From: Firmicutes bacterium UBA4981
Lineage (GTDB): Bacteria > Bacillota > SHA-98 > UBA4971
Reading direction: 5' to 3'
Length of the DNA stretch: 19,758 nt
Assembly: GCA_002398515.1 (NCBI GenBank)
Contig: DGZL01000066.1
Span: forward strand, 1-19,758
This document shows positions 7,385 to 14,844 of the stretch, in pieces. Each line of letters opens with the position of its first letter. Within the stretch, counting starts at the first letter, position 1. A program made the position numbers and the translations under genes. Below the pieces are notes generated by a model. That model had not been told where the DNA came from and did no database searches. It worked only from the letters and a program-made list of their open reading frames with translations.

Positions 7385-8809
7385 CTATTCTCTTGGCGTC
7401 GCGGAACATGGGATCAGCTTCCCCGGGTTCATGATGCCTTTCGGATCAAGCGCACTCTTGATGCTTTGCATTACACTCAATGCTGCGCCATGTTCCTCGT
7501 TGGCGTATTCAATGCGCACAGCGCCGACACCGTGTTCTCCGGTGGTAGATCCGCCAAGTCGTATGGCAAGGCGATGAATGGCGTCCACAAGCAGCTTGGC
7601 CTGCTCAACTTCCTCCGGACTCTCCGGGTCGAGGACAGGGGCAGTGTGGACGTTCCCGTCTCCGATGTGGCCGAAGTTGACTACGCGTATTCCATACTCA
7701 AGGCTGAGTGCGCGGATACCACGGAGCGCGTCTGTTACCTTTGACAAAGGCACGCTAATGTCTTCTCCCGCAAATATCCGGGTTCCGTCCGGTCTGAGCT
7801 TGGCTGCAGCAGTCGCGAGCACACTCCGGGCTTCCCATAGACCCATCATTCTTTTCGGTTCAGTCGCCCATTCCACTAAGACGGCTTGCTCCTTCGCGAT
7901 CCTAGCGATCTCGGCGCCTTCTTCCTCCACTCCCTGAGGACTGCCGTCGACTTCAAAGAGGAGAATTGCCTCAGCGTCAGGTAACTCCAGCTCAGGACGG
8001 TATGTGTTCACAGCGGTAATGGCTGAACTATCCAGAATCTCGATACATGACGGTAGGATTCCTTGACGATACACCCGAAGGACAGTGGCAGGAGCATGAT
8101 TCAGGTCAGAAAAGGCTGCCATCACAATTCCGCGGCCCTTCGGTTTGGGTAACACCTTCAGCCTAATCATGGTGATAATCCCCAGGATGCCTTCAGAGCC
8201 CACGAAGAGTTTAGTCAGGTTCAACCCGGATACGTTCTTGACGGTTCGCGCGCCCACGCCGCCTGTGGTTATGAGCTCTCCTGTTGGGAGCACTACATCT
8301 AGCCCCAGCACGTATTGCTCAGTTGAACCGTACTTGACTGCCTTGAGTCCGCTCGCATTATTGGCTACCATTCCGCCGATAGTGCACATGCGTGTGCTCC
8401 CGGGATCAGGCGGAAAGAAAAGGCCGAACCTGGCTAAGCGCTCATTAAGTTTGGCGTGAATTACTCCCGGTCTCATCAGAGCCTGCATGTTGGCGGCGTC
8501 AATTTCGATGATATTGTCCCAAAGAGAGAGGTCCATTACGATGCCTCCGCCAAGCGCGACAGCCCCGCAAGTTTCACCTGTGCCTGCTCCCCGTGGGATA
8601 ATGGGTATTTCGTGCTCGTAAGCATAGCCTACTACCTTCATCACGTCTTCCGTGGATAAAGGGGTTACCACAACGTCAGGCAAGAACCTGTTGAGCTTAG
8701 CCATAAATGAGCTGTCAAAGGAGTAGCACAGGAGGTCAATTTCATCAGATAAGACTTTGTCTTCGCCTATAAGTCTCTTCAAATCTTTTATGAGAGTTGC
8801 TTTGATAAT
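7385..8809 (-). CDS. glcD: GlcD-like FAD-linked 2-hydroxyacid oxidase subunit
   Basis: An FAD-binding (PCMH type) oxidase of about 470 residues related to GlcD and D-lactate dehydrogenases, which oxidise a D-2-hydroxyacid to the 2-oxoacid. In numbering from the TTG at 8782, the flavin loop PRGAGTGETCG is at 63-73, PPDPGSTRMCTIGGMVANN at 124-142, NFGHIGDGNVH in the C-terminal half, and TTGEHGVG at 413-420, with a closing NPGKL. The first conventional start is TTG 8782, but it has no ribosome binding site. GGGAGG at 8823-8818 is spaced 8 bases from an ATT at 8809, and the nine codons between extend the usual helical N-terminus (IIKATLIKDLKRLIG). I therefore give 8809, as an inferred ATT start; the conservative start is 8782. 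The gene sits between larA and glcF. Confidence 0.88.
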   Translation of the reverse strand: MIKATLIKDLKRLIGEDKVLSDEIDLLCYSFDSSFMAKLNRFLPDVVVTPLSTEDVMKVVGYAYEHEIPIIPRGAGTGETCGAVALGGGIVMDLSLWDNIIEIDAANMQALMRPGVIHAKLNERLARFGLFFPPDPGSTRMCTIGGMVANNASGLKAVKYGSTEQYVLGLDVVLPTGELITTGGVGARTVKNVSGLNLTKLFVGSEGILGIITMIRLKVLPKPKGRGIVMAAFSDLNHAPATVLRVYRQGILPSCIEILDSSAITAVNTYRPELELPDAEAILLFEVDGSPQGVEEEGAEIARIAKEQAVLVEWATEPKRMMGLWEARSVLATAAAKLRPDGTRIFAGEDISVPLSKVTDALRGIRALSLEYGIRVVNFGHIGDGNVHTAPVLDPESPEEVEQAKLLVDAIHRLAIRLGGSTTGEHGVGAVRIEYANEEHGAALSVMQSIKSALDPKGIMNPGKLIPCSATPRE

Positions 8810-8817
8810 AGCTGTTT

Positions 8818-8823
8818 CCTCCC
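8818..8823 (-). promoter_or_regulatory. Ribosome binding site of glcD pointing to an ATT start
   Basis: GGGAGG (minus strand) is the only strong ribosome binding site between larA and glcD. It is 8 bases from ATT at 8809-8807 and more than 30 bases from the first TTG, too far to serve that codon. Confidence 0.55.
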
Positions 8824-8855
8824 TTCTTTTCGTCGCCTACGGCATCAATACGGGA

Positions 8856-10148
8856 TTATGGCCTGTAAATCGGGATTAATCTGTGTGAGTTAACTACTAC
8901 GAGGACTTCAGCCGAAGAGCCGTGTTTCTCCAGAGCCCACATCAGCGCTGTTTGCGCTTTGTCTATAGGGATCATGTGCGCCTTTCGGGTTATCTCATGA
9001 TCCAGGTGGGACTCGGCTATGATTACCTCAATGTCCCTAAGCACGCAAGCGACTCCGTAGGCCCTGTGTTGTCCGGGGTCAGTGATAGGTCTATCCTTCA
9101 ACTTCTTGATAACCCTGTCTACCTCTGGTGAACCGGTCAACCAATCGTAAAAGGCTTGATTGTATATGCCTTCACTCATGGGTGATGCGACAATAATCGT
9201 ACCACCCTTCTTAACGCAAGGCGTAGGAAGAGCGGACCCGGCAACAACGCATATTCCTTCAGCTGACACGTGATACAAGTTCCCATCCTTGGGATAGCCT
9301 GCAGAAACAATAACGATATCCGCAGGGCGCGGGAAAGCGACTTCGAACCCTCTCCTACCGGTTCTTTGAATCAGCTCGCTGTGGGCTGCCTCGACATCAC
9401 CTGCTATGATGTCAACTATCTCTTCTTGTTCATTTACAATACAGTTGACGATGAAATCTAAAGAGGTGAGCCTGGCTATTTCAATAGCGACTTCATAAAA
9501 GGGGTTGCCTTCAATAAGTCCTAGGCCGGTTTTGGGATGATCCAGCATGCCTACAGTATGAGTAGAGGCGATGGTATCACTTGACGCCACCCCTACTGCT
9601 ATTGCTTTACCTCCGCCGCTGTAGCCTGCAATAGGATGAGGAAGGACTGTTCCTATTGCCATCTTTACATCAGCCTTCGCTACTCTTGCATTGATTCTTG
9701 CATGGAAACCCGACGATGTGCGGCCCAGGTTGACCATGTCATCCCTTTTCGCGTCGTGGTTTACTATCTTTACGCGCTCGGCAAGCAGCCCAAGCTTGCT
9801 TGTGATTTCTTGCTGAGTAGCAGGTCTGTGAGCGCCGTTTGCAATAACAAAAATCACATTATCGTCGGACACTCCTCCTTCTCTGAGTTCCTCCATAACA
9901 ACCGGCGCTACCGTCTTCTCAATGTTCGGTCTCGTTGCGTCATTGACGATTACGGCTACGCTTGATTCCTTTGATACCATATCCTTTAAGCGTGTTGTCC
10001 CTACTGGATTCCTGAGGGCTTCTTTTGCAGCCCGGACTTGATCTTTTGCCCTGTCCATTTTAGGGGCGGAAAGAATCCCCAGGAGATTCTTTCCGGGAAC
10101 ATCCACTGATATGGCGCCGTCCCTGCCATATGGAAGGTCAACTTGCAT
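8856..10148 (-). CDS. larA: LarA-family nickel-pincer racemase/epimerase (DUF2088)
   Basis: A 430-residue protein of the lactate racemase LarA family. The residues that hold the nickel-pincer nucleotide in LarA all have counterparts: H107 in ANGAHRPAT, H171 in LPHPIAGYSGGGK, K181 (the lysine that binds the cofactor covalently) and H197 in IASTHTVG. NDATRP at 69-74 is also conserved. LarA interconverts L- and D-lactate; paralogues act on other 2-hydroxyacids, so the exact substrate is open. The start ATG has GGAGGGA about 6 bases upstream, overlapping the stop of the TRAP permease gene 3 bases away, so it is translationally coupled to the transporter. glcD lies directly downstream, suggesting that the product isomer is oxidised there. 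The cofactor genes larB, larC and larE are not in this window. Confidence 0.88.
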   Translation of the reverse strand: MQVDLPYGRDGAISVDVPGKNLLGILSAPKMDRAKDQVRAAKEALRNPVGTTRLKDMVSKESSVAVIVNDATRPNIEKTVAPVVMEELREGGVSDDNVIFVIANGAHRPATQQEITSKLGLLAERVKIVNHDAKRDDMVNLGRTSSGFHARINARVAKADVKMAIGTVLPHPIAGYSGGGKAIAVGVASSDTIASTHTVGMLDHPKTGLGLIEGNPFYEVAIEIARLTSLDFIVNCIVNEQEEIVDIIAGDVEAAHSELIQRTGRRGFEVAFPRPADIVIVSAGYPKDGNLYHVSAEGICVVAGSALPTPCVKKGGTIIVASPMSEGIYNQAFYDWLTGSPEVDRVIKKLKDRPITDPGQHRAYGVACVLRDIEVIIAESHLDHEITRKAHMIPIDKAQTALMWALEKHGSSAEVLVVVNSHRLIPIYRP

Positions 10149-10151
10149 AGG

Positions 10152-12134
10152 CTATCCCTCCACAGTCTGAATGCGTCTTCTCCTGATGTTCATGACCTGC
10201 CTTGCGATTCCTGTGCCCACCAGCACTAAGCCAATCAAATCAGTGGCGAGGCCCGGAACGATCAGGGTTAAGGCGCCTGCGAAGAGAAGCCCTCTTTCAA
10301 GCAGGGAAACCTTCTCAAATAGAAAGCCTTCTGCAGCTACTGCAAGGGCGACCACACCGATACAAGCGGTGGCGGCAGCCAAGACAAGTACGCCGATATT
10401 CGGCGCCTCAAATAGGAGCACCGGAGAGTACACGAATACGAATGGGACTATGAACCCTGCAATCCCTAGACGGACAGCAGTCCACCCAGTCTTGCCCGGA
10501 CTTGCGCCTGCGATGCCTGCCCCGGTATATGCTGCCAGTGCCACCGGTGGAGTAAGGTTGGAAAGGCACGCGAAGTAAAAGACAAACATATGCGCAGCAA
10601 GAGGTAGCACGCCAATCTTAATAAGGGCCGGAGCAGCAACTGTTGCTGCCACTATGTAGCAGGCTGTAGTTGGTAAGCCCATACCCAGGACAAGGGCGGC
10701 TATCATTGTAAGCGCTAAGGTAGCTGCGACATTGCCGTGAGCGAGGGACACGATATTGTCGCCAAGTACCAGGCCAAAACCTGAAAGACCTGTGACCCCC
10801 ACAATGAAGCCTACAGTCGCGCAGGCCAGCCCTACACTCACTGCCCCTCTGGCGCCCATTTCAAGGGCTTTTATGAGACTGGGAAGAGACAGCCTTGTAG
10901 ATGCGCGAAGCTGGGCTGTTATGAGGGCGACGATTATTCCCCAGAATCCGGCAAACAACGGAGTTCTACCTTGAAGTAGAAGGTATACAATAGCCACTAC
11001 CGGAATGACGAGGTGACCTCGGGCTTTCACGACTTCTTTCAGATTCGGAAGCTGCTCTCTGGGCAACCCCTTTAGCCCTGTCCTTGATGCCTCAAGATGA
11101 ACCATCATGTAGCACGCAAGATAGTAGAGAAGCGCGGGGATGGCAGCCCCTATCATGATACGGGTATATGATTCCCCTAGGAATTCAGCCATCACGAACG
11201 CTGCTGCACCCATTACAGGGGGCATTATCTGCCCCCCTGTGGATGCTACTGCTTCTACAGCGCCTGCGAAGTAAGGCGCATAACCAATACTTCTCATCAG
11301 CGGGATAGTGAAACTCCCGGTGGTAGCTACATTTGCCACAGCGCTTCCGTTTATCGTACCCAAGAGACCGCTGGCAATGGTCGCAATCTTCGCCGGGCCT
11401 CCGGGAGCGTGTCCTGCAATAGCGGTGGAGAAGTCGTTGATGAACCTGGCCATGCCTGTTTCACCAAGCACAGCTCCAAATAGGATAAACAAGAAAATGT
11501 ATGTGGCTGATACGCCTAAGGTTATGCCGAACAGGCCTTCAGACGAAAGAAACATGTGATAAATGATCCTCTTCGCAGTGAATCCTGTGTGGCCGAATAC
11601 CCCGGGAATCCTGTCTCCGAACAAGGCATACAGCAAAAAGACTATAGCAAGAATGGGAAGCTCCTTGCCCAACGCTCTGCGTCCCGCCTCGAGGACCAGG
11701 AGCATACATATGACACCCCAGAAGTAGTCACGGAAGTTGGCTATACCGCCTCTTAAGTTCAGAGCGTCAAAGTAGAAAACATTGTATAGAGCAGCCATGG
11801 CTGCAAGCACCGCAAGACATAGGTCAAGTGTGCTTGGCCTTTCCTTCGGGGATTTCGCTGTAGCCGGATAGAGGAGAAAGGCCAAAATCAGCAGAAAGGC
11901 AAGATGCACAGCTCGCTGTTTGATGAACATCAGACTTCCAAAGCCTGCTGTGTACAGGTGGAACAATGACATGGACACGGCAATCACCGTTACTGCCTTC
12001 GCCCAGGTGCCGGAATACTTCCTGAATCTGGACTCGACTTCATACTTCTCAACTAGTTCTTCTATGGCCATGCAGCTGTCGTCGCTGATTCCGTCGGTTT
12101 GAGCTTTTGAATTCTCATGCCCGTGTTCTTTCAT
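10152..12134 (-). CDS. TRAP transporter fused permease DctQM (4TM/12TM)
   Basis: A 660-residue membrane protein fusing the small DctQ-like and large DctM-like TRAP subunits, the arrangement usual for TAXI systems. After a hydrophilic head of about 40 residues come roughly four hydrophobic helices to about residue 180, then the large domain. DctM hallmarks are NGSAVANVATTGSFTIPLM at 262-280, ASTGGQIMPPVMGAAAF at 297-313 and a LGMGLPTTACYIVAA segment near 490. TRAP permeases use an ion gradient, usually sodium, to import organic acids handed over by the binding protein. The ATG start has GGGAG about 9 bases upstream. It lies 14 bases after the TAXI gene and 3 bases before larA, in one transcription unit. 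Confidence 0.94.
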   Translation of the reverse strand: MKEHGHENSKAQTDGISDDSCMAIEELVEKYEVESRFRKYSGTWAKAVTVIAVSMSLFHLYTAGFGSLMFIKQRAVHLAFLLILAFLLYPATAKSPKERPSTLDLCLAVLAAMAALYNVFYFDALNLRGGIANFRDYFWGVICMLLVLEAGRRALGKELPILAIVFLLYALFGDRIPGVFGHTGFTAKRIIYHMFLSSEGLFGITLGVSATYIFLFILFGAVLGETGMARFINDFSTAIAGHAPGGPAKIATIASGLLGTINGSAVANVATTGSFTIPLMRSIGYAPYFAGAVEAVASTGGQIMPPVMGAAAFVMAEFLGESYTRIMIGAAIPALLYYLACYMMVHLEASRTGLKGLPREQLPNLKEVVKARGHLVIPVVAIVYLLLQGRTPLFAGFWGIIVALITAQLRASTRLSLPSLIKALEMGARGAVSVGLACATVGFIVGVTGLSGFGLVLGDNIVSLAHGNVAATLALTMIAALVLGMGLPTTACYIVAATVAAPALIKIGVLPLAAHMFVFYFACLSNLTPPVALAAYTGAGIAGASPGKTGWTAVRLGIAGFIVPFVFVYSPVLLFEAPNIGVLVLAAATACIGVVALAVAAEGFLFEKVSLLERGLLFAGALTLIVPGLATDLIGLVLVGTGIARQVMNIRRRRIQTVEG

Positions 12135-12148
12135 TTGTCATTGCTCCC

Positions 12149-13162
12149 TTACATTCCTACATCGGGAATCTCAACCCCGTTCTCCTCAAAGAACTTAGCT
12201 GCTCCAGGATGGATAGGGATGATCATGCCTTTCATCCCGTCCCCTATTTTCATGTCCTTTGCTGCCATATGGGCTGCCACCAGGTCATCGTGCTTGTCGT
12301 AGAGAGTCTTAACAAGGGTGTAGACAAGGTCGTCGGGAAGATCGTCTGTGCACACGAGGATATTCGCTACTGCTACAGTAAGGACGTCTTCATTCTGACC
12401 GGGATAGGTTCCCTTAGGAACGATAATAGGGAAATACCATGGGTATTCTTCTTGCAGCTCTTTTATTTTGCCCTCTTCGATGTTCATGAGCTCTACGTGA
12501 GCAGACGCAAACATATCCATGACAGCCGCTGTCGGGATCCCTCCTGCAATAAGCGAGACATCAGTCTGATTGTTCTTTATCAAGTCTGCAGCCTCGTTGT
12601 AACCGACGAAGTCTGCCTTTACGTTGACTTCGCCCTTGTCCTTCATGTAGTTAAGGCCATAGACGCTCAGGATTTCACGCCCGTTGATTTCAGTTGCACT
12701 CGCCACGGCTCCGGGCACGAACTTCTTGCCTTTGAGGTCTGCGATGGATTTGACTCCAGACCCTTTTCTGGCAACGAAGTGCATGACATTGGGATACAGG
12801 TAAGTCATTCCCCTGATGAACTTCTGTGGATTACCGTCATACTGCATGGTTCCATAGTAAGCGCAATAACACACTCCGTTCTGCCCGAATGCTATATGCG
12901 CCTCCTTTGTGCCCATCAACTGGATGTTTTGGGGAGTTCCTGCTGTCGCTTGTGCTGAGGCTCGAACCCCGGATAGGTTCTTGGTCCATACCTGTGCGAA
13001 CGCATTGCCCAGTGGGTAGTAGACACCTCCGGTAGTTGCAGTAGCAACGTTAATCCGATACTCCGTTGCTGCATTACCAATCCCTGTCACCAGGACAAGA
13101 CCGGCGATAAGTCCCACGATGATGAGTCCTCTTCCGCGCTTCCCTCTGAAGATCTCCACCAT
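12149..13162 (-). CDS. TAXI-family TRAP transporter solute-binding protein
   Basis: A 337-residue secreted binding protein of the TAXI family (TRAP-associated extracytoplasmic immunogenic). A basic head (RGKRGRG) is followed by a hydrophobic stretch at about residues 13-28 and a likely cleavage near GNA-A (31-32). The mature protein opens with the family pattern INVATATTGGVYYPLGNAFA. Further family features are the TAGTPQNIQLMG and AFGQNGV segments and a LKGKKFVPGAVAS region. It binds the substrate outside the membrane and gives it to the fused DctQM encoded 14 bases downstream. The start ATG is preceded by GGAGGGA with a short spacer. It is the first gene of the unit. The ligand is inferred from larA and glcDF to be a 2-hydroxy- or 2-oxo-acid; sequence alone does not show it. 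Confidence 0.93.
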   Translation of the reverse strand: MVEIFRGKRGRGLIIVGLIAGLVLVTGIGNAATEYRINVATATTGGVYYPLGNAFAQVWTKNLSGVRASAQATAGTPQNIQLMGTKEAHIAFGQNGVCYCAYYGTMQYDGNPQKFIRGMTYLYPNVMHFVARKGSGVKSIADLKGKKFVPGAVASATEINGREILSVYGLNYMKDKGEVNVKADFVGYNEAADLIKNNQTDVSLIAGGIPTAAVMDMFASAHVELMNIEEGKIKELQEEYPWYFPIIVPKGTYPGQNEDVLTVAVANILVCTDDLPDDLVYTLVKTLYDKHDDLVAAHMAAKDMKIGDGMKGMIIPIHPGAAKFFEENGVEIPDVGM

Positions 13163-13210
13163 GGCAATCCCTCCATCTCAGTTTCTGACCCAACCGCGGG
13201 GTGTGTTCGT

Positions 13211-13280
13211 AATATTCAGAATTCCGTACATTACTTCAAATTCCTTCAGCTCTCTTGTATTTTTCTTAGAGAATTGTCAA
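13211..13280 (-). promoter_or_regulatory. Candidate promoters for the TAXI-TRAP-larA-glcDF unit
   Basis: Two overlapping possibilities on the minus strand. A perfect TTGACA (13280-13275) is followed after only 15 bases by TACAAG (13259-13254). TTGAAG (13239-13234), 17 bases, and AATATT (13216-13211) has better spacing but weaker boxes and would start about 40 bases before the ATG. Neither is compelling alone. Confidence 0.35.
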
Positions 13281-13295
13281 GCATGAGGCGACAGA

Positions 13296-13340
13296 TGCCG
13301 GCTTCATTAGGTAATAAGCGCGCCAAAACCGGCAGTTTTG
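13296..13340. promoter_or_regulatory. Cluster of overlapping dyads upstream of the TAXI operon promoter
   Basis: TGCCGG (13296-13301) pairs with CCGGCA (13329-13334). Inside lies ATTAGGTAAT (13306-13315), a symmetric ATTA/TAAT element. CAAAAC-CGGCA-GTTTTG (13324-13340) is a 6-bp inverted repeat with a 5-base centre. The cluster ends about 15 bases upstream of the TTGACA box, where a regulator could bind. No regulator gene is adjacent. Confidence 0.4.
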
Positions 13341-13448
13341 ACATGAGGGCCGAATTGCCTGAGCATGCGAGTCAGGATATACCAGACATAAGGACTCAGT
13401 GTTTCGTCTCGTAAAGACACGACAAGCTGTATCAGGTGGCAAGGGAAA

Positions 13449-13472
13449 GGCACATAAGCTCTATCATGTGCC
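13449..13472. repeat. Inverted repeat, 7-bp arms
   Basis: GGCACAT, a 10-base centre and ATGTGCC form a perfect hairpin between the divergent genes. No T-run is seen on either side, so its role (operator or RNA hairpin) is open. Confidence 0.45.
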
Positions 13473-13521
13473 ATCCAAAAGCAAGTACACTTCTCTTGCG
13501 TAGTTGGATTGCAGGAGATCT

Positions 13522-13545
13522 ACACTTCATATTGAATTGAAGTGT
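13522..13545. repeat. Inverted repeat, 8-bp arms, upstream of the DUF5680 gene
   Basis: ACACTTCA, an 8-base centre TATTGAAT, and TGAAGTGT: perfect arms. Promoter-like hexamers (TTGGAT at 13504-13509, CATATT around 13528-13533) overlap it, so it could be an operator for the rightward gene. Confidence 0.45.
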
Positions 13546-13561
13546 TAAGATCAATCTCGAA

Positions 13562-13598
13562 GGACGGTAATTTGTGATTGGGTTTGAGCTTGCCGTCC
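13562..13598 (+). repeat. Leader hairpin before the DUF5680 gene
   Basis: GGACGGTAA (13562-13570) can pair with TTGCCGTCC (13590-13598): 9 base pairs including one G-U, with a 19-base loop. It lies about 25 bases before the start codon, just upstream of the ribosome binding site, so it may affect translation or mRNA stability. Confidence 0.4.
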
Positions 13599-13623
13599 AC
13601 ACGGGGCGGAGGGACGACGAAAG

Positions 13624-14094
13624 GTGAGCGAACTTTCTTTAGAGGACCTTACAGACTTCGTGGTGCAGGCTAAAGCGGCGACCTATATCGGGGAAGGGCC
13701 TAGGAGCCTTTCTTACCGCCTTGCATCTTGTGACCTCCAATATCATTCCGGTCCGTTTTCCTATCTTGACAGCTACTTCGGAGGGTCAGATTTCATCGGC
13801 CAAGAAGTGGTCTACTACGATAGTAAGCCTGTTTGGGCAATGAACTACTATGGACGTATTCTGGACCCGGATCAAATGGATCAGGCTCAGGCAGGTGAGA
13901 TTCTACGAAAGGCTCTTTCCGCATTGTACGAAGAGGGACGTTTCTTAGGTGGGTACCAGTATTCAGCAGGTGACATAACTTACATAGACCTCAATGACGG
14001 TGACATTTCACAGTTCTCAGGCCGGGAGTGGATGCTGCGCGGAGAGACGAAGGTATATGAACTTCAATATCACGGGGGCCTGGTAAAGGATTAA
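13624..14094 (+). CDS. DUF5680 domain protein
   Basis: A 156-residue soluble protein matching the DUF5680 pattern throughout. It has an FVVQAKAATYIGEG opening, LQYHSGPFSYLDSYFGG, then FIGQEVVYYDSKPVWAMNYYG, and the closing FSGREWMLRGETKVYELQYH and GGLVKD. Tyrosines and tryptophans are abundant. The family occurs alone or fused to helix-turn-helix domains in Bacillota; its function is unknown, and no DNA-binding domain is present here. The start is GTG at 13624, with GGAGG about 11 bases upstream, a little long. It is a single-gene unit, divergent from the TAXI operon and convergent with the BON gene 36 bases away. No signal peptide or membrane segment is seen. Confidence 0.88.
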   Translation: MSELSLEDLTDFVVQAKAATYIGEGPRSLSYRLASCDLQYHSGPFSYLDSYFGGSDFIGQEVVYYDSKPVWAMNYYGRILDPDQMDQAQAGEILRKALSALYEEGRFLGGYQYSAGDITYIDLNDGDISQFSGREWMLRGETKVYELQYHGGLVKD

Positions 14095-14100
14095 TAGAAG

Positions 14101-14114
14101 GCCTCCGAGGAGGC
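14101..14114. terminator. Short GC-rich hairpin between convergent genes
   Basis: GCCTCC-GA-GGAGGC lies in the 36-base gap between the DUF5680 and BON genes. It could end transcription in both directions, but no T-run follows on either strand, so it is only a possible terminator. Confidence 0.35.
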
Positions 14115-14130
14115 AGACTTCAGAAGCCGG

Positions 14131-14844
14131 CTAACGTGTGTCCAAGATGATTCTGTTGTCGATACCTGTCACCTGTCTGCCGTAATCCTCGATAATGAGG
14201 CGGGCCTTTTTTTCTATAGCGCTTTTCTGCTCTAAGGTTGCGACTTCGCCTTCCATTACTATCGTACCGTCCTTGACAGATACGCGAATGGGGCGGGGGA
14301 GCGAAGCCTCGTATTCGCCAAGAGCATCCATGAGCTCTCTGGCTGCCTGTTCCGGAACTGTGAACTCAACAGGGGTAGGGATGGTTCTGCCTGTGATGTC
14401 CATGTCGTGCGTACCGGCGATGTGGCATACGATATCCTTGACCCCTCTGGCTTTTGCTGCAGCCCATATAGCTGCCTTAGCCTCGTCAGGGCTATCCACG
14501 TCTCCATAGAGGTGGACAACTCCTTTCTTGCTGTCTCCATAGACTTTGCTGATGTCTACATTAGGCGCCAATCTAAGTTCCTCAGCGATTTCGAAATTTA
14601 TGTTGTCATCGGTTATGCGGCCGTCAGTAGATACTGTCAGGTTATTCTCGATGCGAGTTACCCCACTGACACCGGCGGCGATATCTTCAGCCCTCATTTT
14701 CTCCGCGAACACGTCAACTATCCCCTGGAGACGTACAACCCCTTTACTGGACGAAACCTTAATTCCATAGGGCCGGAGGCCGGGGTCGTCTATGATTGAT
14801 GAATGCACCTTCAAGGCTAGGTACTTATCGTCATCGACGCGCAT
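14131..14844 (-). CDS. Triple BON-domain protein
   Basis: A 237-residue protein made of three BON repeats at about residues 6-72, 80-143 and 163-235. Each contains the core pattern of a hydrophobic strand between two glycines: GVVRLQG (35-41), GVVHLYG (108-114) and GTIVMEG (193-199). Each of these is followed by a helix that ends in a second strand such as VTRIENNLTV. BON domains are usually found in exported or membrane-associated proteins and are thought to bind lipid or other hydrophobic surfaces. Here there is no signal peptide or transmembrane segment, so a cytoplasmic or membrane-surface role is more likely. The start ATG is firm: AAAGGAGGAA lies just upstream. It is monocistronic, convergent with the DUF5680 gene and divergent from the protease gene. 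Confidence 0.88.
   Translation of the reverse strand: MRVDDDKYLALKVHSSIIDDPGLRPYGIKVSSSKGVVRLQGIVDVFAEKMRAEDIAAGVSGVTRIENNLTVSTDGRITDDNINFEIAEELRLAPNVDISKVYGDSKKGVVHLYGDVDSPDEAKAAIWAAAKARGVKDIVCHIAGTHDMDITGRTIPTPVEFTVPEQAARELMDALGEYEASLPRPIRVSVKDGTIVMEGEVATLEQKSAIEKKARLIIEDYGRQVTGIDNRIILDTR

Larger units (their letters stand above)
13163..13623. other. Divergent regulatory region (461 bases, no gene)
   Basis: This stretch lies between the leftward TAXI-TRAP unit and the rightward DUF5680 gene. It contains promoter-like sequences for the TAXI operon, a cluster of overlapping dyads (13296-13340), and three separate inverted repeats (13449-13472, 13522-13545, 13562-13598). A 43-codon frame at 13283-13414 (+) has no ribosome binding site and is not called. 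Confidence 0.6.

Noticed and set aside
12107..12958. Long plus-strand open frame (283 codons) opposite the TAXI gene
   Set aside because: It is antisense to a clear TAXI binding-protein gene with signal peptide and family motifs; its translation is rich in Cys and His and shows no domain.
13311..13325. Sigma-54-like sequence (TGGCGC ... TTAC) on the minus strand
   Set aside because: The second half is TTAC rather than TTGC, and the spacing is only approximate; no sigma-54 activator gene is nearby.
13283..13414. 43-codon plus-strand frame in the region before the DUF5680 gene
   Set aside because: No ribosome binding site before the ATG, no recognisable similarity, and it overlies the dyad cluster and promoter of the TAXI operon.
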